A stretch of DNA of 56,561 bases from an uncultured beta proteobacterium (GTDB lineage Bacteria > Pseudomonadota > Gammaproteobacteria > Burkholderiales > Burkholderiaceae_B). The number at the start of each line of letters is the position of its first letter. Position 1 is the first letter of the stretch. The notes under the pieces were generated by a model. That model had not been told where the DNA came from. It saw only the letters and a list, made by a program, of their open reading frames with translations, and did not search any database. This document shows, in pieces, positions 50,529 through 56,561 of the stretch. Location: contig CAJBTJ010000175.1 in the NCBI GenBank assembly GCA_903958565.1, positions 1 to 56,561 on the forward strand, given 5' to 3'. A program made the position numbers and the translations under genes.

Positions 50529-51857
50529 TCATCGCGCCAGATAGGCTATCGGATCGACGGCGGCGCCACGGTGTCTGATCTCGAAGTATAGGGCCGAATC
50601 CACTTGCCCACCCGTACTTCCCGCCAAAGCAACCGTCTCTCCGGCGCGAACCGTATCGCCCACCTGCTTAAGCAAGCTTTGGTTATAGGCATAGACGCTG
50701 AGATACTCTTGCCCATGATCCACGATCAAAAGATTGCCAAAGCCTCTGAGCCAGTTTGAATACACCACGGTGCCGGCCCCGACGACCTGTACCGCCGCCC
50801 CAGCATCGGCACGCACCAAAATGCCACGCCAGACGCCACCTTCAGGACGATCTGTCCCAAACCGAGCCATCACGGTTCCACGGATTGGCCAGCGCACGCT
50901 CTTTGACAATCCCTTACCCGCAGCAAGGGATGCCGTCTCTGGATCGCCTTGGGTCGTGCGTCCGGGTTGAGCCGCTTGCTCAGCGGCCTGTTCGGCAGCC
51001 TGGCGGCGCTTATCTGCCTCCGCTGCGCGCTGCGCCTGCTCCTTGCGGGCCAACTCAAGTTTGCGCGCCTCTTGTGCACGACGCTCAGCCTCAGCCACCG
51101 CCTGTTGGGCAGCCTTAAGCTGTCCGTCCAAATCTGAAATTAAGCCGGCAAGGCGCTTTTCGTCCTCCCCCAGCCGCGTCGCTTCGGCGCGCTGGGCTTG
51201 CATTTGCCCTTCGATACGGGCAAGAACAGTCGCGCGCTCCTTTTGTTGCGCCTCAAGCGTCCCCTTTTGTTGTGTGGTTTCGTTCACGAGCCGGGCAACA
51301 TCTTTTTGACGGGCGTCTGCTTGCGCTTCGAGTTGAGCCAGACGATCGATGTCCTTCTTGAGCGCCGTCACCGTGTCAGCACGCGCCTTAGAGACGTAGT
51401 CCAGGTAGGCTAAATTACGCCCGAGTTCCTGAGGATCGTCACCCGATAGCAGCGCAGACCAAGGTGACAAGCCACTTGAATACTGCTTACGTAACTGATC
51501 GGACAGCTCGTCGCGTCGCACAGTTAGGGTGTGCTGCTGACGAGTAATTTGACGTTGCAGACTGTCTAGCTCGGTTTGGGCTTTTTTAAGATCGGCCGCA
51601 AGCTCAACGATCCGGCGTGAGGTCTGGGAGATCGCCGTCTCTGAGGCCTTCAGCGCATCCGCAGCCTCCTTGCGATCCGCCTCGCGGGCATCCAGCTCTT
51701 TTTGCACAGCCTGAATACGCCCGCGCAAATCTTCCCTCTGGCGCTGCGCTTGCGTCTGCCGGGCAGCAATATCCTCAGGATCAGCAAACGCCGCACCCGC
51801 GCCCCCAAAAAGGCTAATGGCACCCCACAGCCAGATGGCAATACGCCGCTTGATCAC
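50529..51857 (-). CDS. envC: Murein hydrolase activator EnvC
   Basis: A 442-residue periplasmic protein: a signal peptide (ending GAAFA), two long coiled coils (about 25-270, charged heptads), an Ala/Gln-rich linker, and a LytM domain (about 315-440). The zinc ligands of active LytM enzymes are replaced (YAY in place of YAH; YFEIR in place of HFEIR), so it activates amidases instead of cutting the wall, as E. coli EnvC does. The start overlaps the gpmA stop by four bases. Confidence 0.93.
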   Translation of the reverse strand: MIKRRIAIWLWGAISLFGGAGAAFADPEDIAARQTQAQRQREDLRGRIQAVQKELDAREADRKEAADALKASETAISQTSRRIVELAADLKKAQTELDSLQRQITRQQHTLTVRRDELSDQLRKQYSSGLSPWSALLSGDDPQELGRNLAYLDYVSKARADTVTALKKDIDRLAQLEAQADARQKDVARLVNETTQQKGTLEAQQKERATVLARIEGQMQAQRAEATRLGEDEKRLAGLISDLDGQLKAAQQAVAEAERRAQEARKLELARKEQAQRAAEADKRRQAAEQAAEQAAQPGRTTQGDPETASLAAGKGLSKSVRWPIRGTVMARFGTDRPEGGVWRGILVRADAGAAVQVVGAGTVVYSNWLRGFGNLLIVDHGQEYLSVYAYNQSLLKQVGDTVRAGETVALAGSTGGQVDSALYFEIRHRGAAVDPIAYLAR

Positions 51858-52606
51858 GCTTTCTTGGCTTTCCCTTGTGCCGCTACCGCCGCCATCGCCG
51901 CTTCAATTTCCGCGGGATCGCCCAGGTAGTAATGTCGGATTGGACGCAAATCTTTGTCTAACTCGTACACCAAGGGCTGGCCTGTCGGGATATTCAGGTG
52001 AACAATATCGTCGTCAGAAACGTTATCTAGGTGCTTGATCAGCGCACGCAGGCTATTGCCATGCGCGGCGACCAGCACCCGACGGCCCGCTCGTATTGAG
52101 GGCGCAATCGTCTCATCCCAGAAGGGCAACACTCGCGCCACGGTGTCTTGGAGACATTCCGTGGCAGGCAGTTGCTGGGGGGTCAACTTGGCATAACGTG
52201 GATCAAAACGAGGGTGGCGCGGATCATCGAGCGCAATAGGATTAGGCGCTATTGCGTAAGCGCGGCGCCAAATCAGCACCTGCTCATCGCCGTACTGGGC
52301 GGCCATCTCAGCTTTGTTAAGCCCCTGCAAGTCTCCGTAGTGGCGCTCATTTAAGCGCCAGTTGTTATGAATCGGCAAATACATCGTATCCATGGCATCG
52401 AGTGCAATCCACAGAGTACGGATCGCGCGCTTGAGAACCGACGTAAAGGCCACGTCAAAAACATAGCCTTTTTCCTTAAGCAGCTCCCCAGCGCGACGCG
52501 CTTGGTCGCGGCCCGCCTCGGTCAAATCGATGTCCGTCCAACCGGTGAATCGGTTTTCGAGGTTCCATTGGCTTTCGCCGTGACGCATCAAGACTAATTT
52601 ATACAT
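51854..52606 (-). CDS. gpmA: 2,3-bisphosphoglycerate-dependent phosphoglycerate mutase
   Basis: A 250-residue glycolytic mutase. The catalytic histidine is H9 in LMRHGES, with [18 protein letters not shown] and [12 protein letters not shown] typical of dPGM. ATG 52606 is preferred over GTG 52615. It sits at the place held in enterobacteria by the unrelated, manganese-dependent gpmM next to envC. It overlaps envC and is divergent from the rhodanese gene. Confidence 0.95.
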   Translation of the reverse strand: MYKLVLMRHGESQWNLENRFTGWTDIDLTEAGRDQARRAGELLKEKGYVFDVAFTSVLKRAIRTLWIALDAMDTMYLPIHNNWRLNERHYGDLQGLNKAEMAAQYGDEQVLIWRRAYAIAPNPIALDDPRHPRFDPRYAKLTPQQLPATECLQDTVARVLPFWDETIAPSIRAGRRVLVAAHGNSLRALIKHLDNVSDDDIVHLNIPTGQPLVYELDKDLRPIRHYYLGDPAEIEAAMAAVAAQGKAKKA

Positions 52607-52713
52607 GGCAGACACAGGTTAAAGTGTAGTTAAAGCACCATTTTATAATTGTCTTTGTCTTTACAACCAGTCGACCCTTTTTTTGGGGCTAAACCGCCTC
52701 TTTTGGACACACC

Positions 52714-53124
52714 GTGGATTTCTTTTCAGATCAAAACAATCTTCTTTTAATCGGCATTGCGCTTGGCTCGGGGCTCGCTTTGGCGTGGCCCATGATTCAA
52801 CGCAGCCGCGGCGGCGCTACCGTGAGCAGCACCCAAGCCGTACAAATGATTAACCACCAAGGCGCGGTTTTACTTGATACGCGCTCAATCGAGGCGTTCC
52901 AGGGTGGGCATATTCCCCAGGCGCGCCATGCCCCATTAGCCGACATTGAAAAGAAGGCGGCGAGTCTTGCCAAAGACAAACCACTGATCCTCGTCTGCGA
53001 AATGGGTCGCAGCGCCATAGGCGCGGCCTCTCGCTTGCGCGCACAAGGCTTCACGGCTGTCAGCGTGCTGGACGGTGGCATCAAAGCTTGGTCTACCGCT
53101 GGCCTCCCTCTTACGACTAAATAA
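52714..53124 (+). CDS. Membrane-anchored rhodanese-like protein (YibN type)
   Basis: A 136-residue protein with one N-terminal transmembrane segment (LLLIGIALGSGLALAWPM) and a single rhodanese domain. The active-site cysteine is C95 in LVCEMGRSA. It matches E. coli YibN in size and in its place before grxC-secB-gpsA. The sulfur donor or partner is unknown. The start is GTG at 52714. A perfect TATAAT at 52644-52649 lies in the divergent region before it. Confidence 0.87.
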   Translation: MDFFSDQNNLLLIGIALGSGLALAWPMIQRSRGGATVSSTQAVQMINHQGAVLLDTRSIEAFQGGHIPQARHAPLADIEKKAASLAKDKPLILVCEMGRSAIGAASRLRAQGFTAVSVLDGGIKAWSTAGLPLTTK

Positions 53125-53136
53125 CGGAGTCACAAC

Positions 53137-53394
53137 ATGAACAAAGTTGTCATGTACACCACGGGCTACTGCCCCTACTGTTCACGTGCGGAGATGCTGC
53201 TCACGCAGCGCGGTGTCGCCGAAATTGAAAAAATACGCATCGATGAGGATACCGAGCAGCGTTCCATCATGATGGAACGTACGGGGCGCCGCACGGTCCC
53301 TCAAATTTATATCGGCGACACCCATGTTGGTGGGTTCGATGACCTGTCCGCACTCGATCGCGACGGGAAGTTATTGCCTCTGCTTAACGGGTAA
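53137..53394 (+). CDS. grxC: Glutaredoxin 3
   Basis: An 85-residue glutaredoxin with the dithiol active site C12-PY-C15 and the glutathione-binding [18 protein letters not shown]. It reduces protein disulfides and mixed disulfides using glutathione. ACGGAG precedes the ATG; it lies 12 bases after the rhodanese gene and before secB. Confidence 0.96.
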   Translation: MNKVVMYTTGYCPYCSRAEMLLTQRGVAEIEKIRIDEDTEQRSIMMERTGRRTVPQIYIGDTHVGGFDDLSALDRDGKLLPLLNG

Positions 53395-53446
53395 GCTGCT
53401 GCGCTTTACCCATTCTTTCTTTCTCACTTTTGTCTCTGGATCCTTT

Positions 53447-53962
53447 ATGTCTGACCAAACCGCCCAAGCCGAAAACGCGCCCTCCTTCAATATGCAGCGC
53501 GTCTATCTCAAGGATCTATCCCTAGAGATGCCCAACGCTCCAAATATATTTCTCGAACAAGACGCGCCAGAAGTTGAAGTAGCGATCAACGTGGGCGGTC
53601 AAGCGCTTGCCGAGACCGTTTACGAATCAACCGTGACGGTCACCGTCACAACGCGCATTAAAGACAAGGTGCTGTATCTGGTCGAAGCCACACAGGCCGC
53701 AATTTTTGAAATCGCCAATATCCCTGCTGAACAGCTTGATCCAATCATGGGCATTGTGTGTCCAACGATGCTGTATCCCTATTTACGAGCAAACGTGGCC
53801 GACGCCATCACGCGCACCTCTTTGCCGCCCCTGCATCTGGCCGAAGTGAATTTCCAAGCCCTGTTCGAGCAGCGCCTTGCGCAAGCTGCGCAAGAAGCGG
53901 GTGCGGCCGGTGCTGGCAAGGAGTCGGGCTTAATCCTGCCTCCAGGCATGACGCGCCAGTAA
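53447..53962 (+). CDS. secB: Protein export chaperone SecB
   Basis: A 171-residue tetrameric chaperone that keeps secretory proteins unfolded for SecA. Landmarks are [39 protein letters not shown] and [20 protein letters not shown]-type site precedes ATG 53447. The C-terminal tail is somewhat longer and Ala-rich compared with E. coli (155). Confidence 0.96.
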   Translation: MSDQTAQAENAPSFNMQRVYLKDLSLEMPNAPNIFLEQDAPEVEVAINVGGQALAETVYESTVTVTVTTRIKDKVLYLVEATQAAIFEIANIPAEQLDPIMGIVCPTMLYPYLRANVADAITRTSLPPLHLAEVNFQALFEQRLAQAAQEAGAAGAGKESGLILPPGMTRQ

Positions 53963-53983
53963 CGCGCCGAACGCATCTTGCCC

Positions 53984-55027
53984 ATGCTCGCAGCTGACGC
54001 CCACACAGGACCCGTTGCAGTGCTAGGCGCGGGCGCCTGGGGAACAGCACTTGCAAATATCGCTGCGTCCCATCGCAGCACAGCGCTTTGGGCACGTGAT
54101 AATGGGGTTGCCCATGAGGTTCGTATCAAACATACGAACCAGCGATACCTGCCCGACATAGCGCTGCACGCTTCATTACGAGGGACCGACGACTTACGGA
54201 GCGCGCTCGACCACGCCTGCGGCGACACAGCCCCTGGCTTGTTGATTCTCGCCGTTCCACTTGCAGGGTTGCGGGCTCTATGTGAGCAACTCACAGGGGC
54301 CCTTGTGCATCGAACCGATCGGCTCGCCGGGGTCGTTTGGACGTGTAAAGGGTTAGAAGCCAACAGCGGCCAACTGCCGTCCGAGGTTGCACAAGAAACA
54401 TTACTCTCAGCACTAACGATCGCAACCGGCGTTCTCTCTGGCCCCTCCTTTGCGCGCGAAGTCGCGCAGGGCTTGCCCGTCGCACTTACGGTCGCGAGCG
54501 CGAGCACCGAGCTGCGTTCGAACTGTATCGCTGCGCTGCACGGCGGTCCTGTGCGCGTCTACGCGAGCGATGACGTCGTCGGTGTTGAAGTGGGCGGGGC
54601 ATTAAAGAACGTGATGGCAATCGCCTGTGGAATCGGCGACGGACTCGGGCTTGGCACCAATGCGCGTGCGGCCCTCATTACGCGGGGCCTCGCAGAAATG
54701 ACGCGCTTTGGTGAAGCGCTTGGCGCACGGCAAGCGACGTTCTATGGTCTAACGGGTCTCGGAGATCTCGTGCTCACTGCAACGGGTGAGCTGTCACGCA
54801 ATCGACAAGTCGGTCTCGAGATCGGTCATGGGCGCTCCTTGTCCGAGATTCTTGCTAGTGGCTTGACTGCCGAAGGTGCGCGCTGCGCGCAGGCTGTGTT
54901 GCTACGCGCGCGAACGCTCAAGGTCGACATGCCCATTACCCGAGCAGTGTGTGAAGTTTTATTTCAAGGTGTTTCCCCAATCGACGCCGTCACGCGCTTA
55001 CTCGCGCGCGAAGCGACCATCGAGTAA
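53984..55027 (+). CDS. gpsA: NAD(P)+-dependent glycerol-3-phosphate dehydrogenase
   Basis: A 347-residue enzyme making sn-glycerol 3-phosphate for phospholipids. [18 protein letters not shown] is the nucleotide-binding GxGxxG motif; [17 protein letters not shown] and [14 protein letters not shown] are signature blocks. ATG 53984 is chosen over a TTG six bases earlier. The secB-gpsA order is conserved in proteobacteria. Confidence 0.96.
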   Translation: MLAADAHTGPVAVLGAGAWGTALANIAASHRSTALWARDNGVAHEVRIKHTNQRYLPDIALHASLRGTDDLRSALDHACGDTAPGLLILAVPLAGLRALCEQLTGALVHRTDRLAGVVWTCKGLEANSGQLPSEVAQETLLSALTIATGVLSGPSFAREVAQGLPVALTVASASTELRSNCIAALHGGPVRVYASDDVVGVEVGGALKNVMAIACGIGDGLGLGTNARAALITRGLAEMTRFGEALGARQATFYGLTGLGDLVLTATGELSRNRQVGLEIGHGRSLSEILASGLTAEGARCAQAVLLRARTLKVDMPITRAVCEVLFQGVSPIDAVTRLLAREATIE

Positions 55028-55031
55028 GGCC

Positions 55032-56054
55032 ATGCGATCTCTCTTCGCACTGCGCATGACGCAAACCCTGAACAACATGGCGCGCTTGTTTGCGCTCAGC
55101 TGCGCGCTTGTGTTTGGCAGTCTGCCGGCTCTCGTGAACGCCCAGCAGGCTTGGCCACTTGAGCGCGCGATCCATCTCATCGTTCCCTTTCCCGCTGGCA
55201 GCTCGCCAGACCTGCTCGCACGCCTGCTGGCCACACCTTTGTCAAAGGCGCTCAACCAAACCATCGTCGTCGAAAACAAACCCGGGGCAGGTGGCAATAT
55301 TGGTACTCGCTTGGCAGCGCGCGCGGCACCGGATGGCTACACACTGCTCTACACCATCAACGGTCCACTCGTTACGGCCGCAACGCTTTATAAAAAAACA
55401 CTCGGCTACGACCCCTTTAAGGATCTCGCACCCATCACACTTGTTGCGACTAGCCCTAACGTGCTCGTTGTCAATGCAGCCTTTCCGGCCACCACGATCG
55501 CTGAGTTTGTAGCGAACGTGAAATCCAAGCCCGGCGCTGCAAATTATGGCTCTGTCGGACCCGGTAGCGCATCACACCTCGCCATGGAGCTCTTTAAACA
55601 CCAGGCGGGTGTAGACCTGGCCCACATTCCATACCCTGGCTTTCCTCAAGTAATGACCGCGATGTTGGGTCAAGACATTCAGGCTGCGTTCATGGTTCCA
55701 GCCATCGCCATGACACAAGTCAAAAGCGGAAAGGTCAAAGCGCTTGGGGTGACAGGCCTCACTGAAGTGCCCGCGTTACCTGGGCTGACACCCGTCGCCA
55801 GCCAAGGCTTTCCAGGCTTTGAGGCGATTTCCTGGAATGCGATGCTCGCCCCCGGCGGCACACCCACCGACATCATTCATCGTCTGCAAAAAGAATTGTC
55901 TTTGATTCTCCAAAGCGATGACATCAAGGCAAAGTTCGCCGCGCAATACTTCACGGCCGCCGGCTCTACCCCTCAGGCGCTCACGCGTTTGATGCAGGAA
56001 GAAACTGCGCGCTGGGACGAAGTCATCGCTCGACTAAAGCTATCGCTGGATTGA
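55032..56054 (+). CDS. Bug/TctC-type periplasmic solute receptor
   Basis: A 340-residue tripartite tricarboxylate transporter receptor. A signal peptide ends near LPALVNAQ, followed by AIHLIVPFPAGSSPDLLARLLA, VVENKPGAGGNIGT and YGSVGPGSASHLAMEL, all Bug hallmarks. No TctA or TctB genes lie nearby, so it is an orphan receptor, common in Alcaligenaceae. The start is uncertain: ATG 55032 is four bases after gpsA; ATGs at 55056 and 55077 would also leave a signal peptide. The ligand is unknown. Confidence 0.9.
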   Translation: MRSLFALRMTQTLNNMARLFALSCALVFGSLPALVNAQQAWPLERAIHLIVPFPAGSSPDLLARLLATPLSKALNQTIVVENKPGAGGNIGTRLAARAAPDGYTLLYTINGPLVTAATLYKKTLGYDPFKDLAPITLVATSPNVLVVNAAFPATTIAEFVANVKSKPGAANYGSVGPGSASHLAMELFKHQAGVDLAHIPYPGFPQVMTAMLGQDIQAAFMVPAIAMTQVKSGKVKALGVTGLTEVPALPGLTPVASQGFPGFEAISWNAMLAPGGTPTDIIHRLQKELSLILQSDDIKAKFAAQYFTAAGSTPQALTRLMQEETARWDEVIARLKLSLD

Positions 56055-56071
56055 TGCAATCTCGCGCCGAC

Positions 56072-56542
56072 TTAGCTGGCGCCCGCATATCCTTGCTGTC
56101 GCCACGCTTCAAACACCAGCACCGCCACAGCATTCGATAAGTTCAAACTACGTTGCGTCGGCAACATCGGCAAGCGCAAGCGCTGCTCCGGCGCAAACAA
56201 TTCCATCTGTTGCGTCGACAAACCTGCGGTTTCACGACCAAACACAAACACATCACCTGGTTGATAGGCGACTTCACCGGCGTGACGTGTCCCCTTTGTG
56301 GTGATCGCAAACACACGCTCTGTAGGAGTGCCGATGGCCGCAACGGCCTGCTCCAGACTGTCATGCTGGTCGATCGGTTGCCAGTCATGGTAATCCAGGC
56401 CGGCGCGTCTGAGTTTGGCGTCATCGACCGTAAAGCCCAGCGGCTTAACCAAATGCAGACGCGCGCCCGTGTTCGCACACAGCCGAATGACATTACCCGT
56501 ATTGGGCGGAATTTCAGGTTGGACGAGAATCACATGAAACAT
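56072..56542 (-). CDS. trmL: tRNA (cytidine(34)-2'-O)-methyltransferase TrmL
   Basis: A 156-residue SPOUT-class methyltransferase. MFHVILVQPEIPPNTGNVIRLCANTG is the family N-terminus, and VFGRETAGLSTQQM and LPMLPTQRSLNLSNAVAVLVFEAW form the trefoil-knot SAM site. It modifies the wobble base of leucine tRNAs. It is convergent with the Bug receptor gene. The ATG is at 56542, 19 bases from the window end. Confidence 0.95.
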   Translation of the reverse strand: MFHVILVQPEIPPNTGNVIRLCANTGARLHLVKPLGFTVDDAKLRRAGLDYHDWQPIDQHDSLEQAVAAIGTPTERVFAITTKGTRHAGEVAYQPGDVFVFGRETAGLSTQQMELFAPEQRLRLPMLPTQRSLNLSNAVAVLVFEAWRQQGYAGAS

Positions 56543-56561
56543 GGCGGCATTGTGCCAGAGC

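Noticed and set aside
53779-54507. 242-codon minus-strand open frame opposite secB-gpsA
   Set aside because: It lies antisense to two conserved genes and has no recognisable protein features.

Overview
The window reads as a stretch of core chromosome from a betaproteobacterium of the order Burkholderiales, most likely an Alcaligenaceae-type organism. This rests on the ubiJ-ubiB/ubiE cluster with a Tim44-domain gene inside it, the kdsD-kdsC-lptCAB-hpf-ptsN-hprK-rapZ run, the very large DUF3683-type FAD/Fe-S oxidoreductase, and an orphan Bug-type (TctC) periplasmic receptor. The genus cannot be fixed from the sequence alone. Genes are densely packed, many with ATGA, TGATG or TAATG overlaps. I see no rRNA, tRNA, insertion sequence, prophage, plasmid function or CRISPR array.

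Layout. 1-1700: the only accessory-looking part, with the tail of an unknown gene, a mandelate-racemase-type sugar acid dehydratase, an AT-rich stretch with strong symmetry, and a broken outer-membrane channel gene. 1738-5759: ispB divergent from rplU-rpmA-obgE-proB. 5799-17635: vitamin region, with a TPP riboswitch before thiC, an acyltransferase, metH, a cobalamin riboswitch before btuB-btuF, then thiG-thiD. 17669-24090: an isoaspartyl methyltransferase-like gene, then on the minus strand rfaE2, a di-iron ferritin-like protein, ubiB, ubiJ, a Tim44-domain membrane protein and ubiE. 24212-26687: the 5-oxoprolinase operon pxpB-pxpC-pxpA. 26719-34806: the 1312-residue FAD/Fe-S enzyme, a YqaA-type membrane protein, ilvA, apt and purT.

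34907-42479: the KDO and lipopolysaccharide export run (kdsD, kdsC, lptC, lptA, lptB), then hpf, ptsN, hprK, rapZ and rlpA. The sigma-54 gene rpoN, usually found between lptB and hpf, is absent from this position. 42494-45893: rsmI, yraN, a GmhA/DiaA-like isomerase, a two-BON lipoprotein and a TlpA-like thioredoxin. 45975-48299: argB, a pyrimidine 5'-nucleotidase-like HAD protein and slmA. 48311-52606 (minus strand): gpmA-envC-ctpA-moeB. 52714-56542: rhodanese, grxC, secB, gpsA, a Bug receptor, and trmL on the minus strand.

Several parts work together. B12 uptake under riboswitch control lies back to back with the B12-dependent methionine synthase. Thiamine synthesis is split between thiC and thiG-thiD. 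Envelope building (KDO, Lpt, EnvC, CtpA, RlpA, BON lipoprotein) is the commonest theme. I did not find a clearly new multi-gene system. The best leads are the missing rpoN, the di-iron protein and Tim44 protein among the ubiquinone genes, the DUF3683 fusion enzyme, the layered thiC leader, a possibly leaderless ptsN, and the displaced phosphoglycerate mutase.
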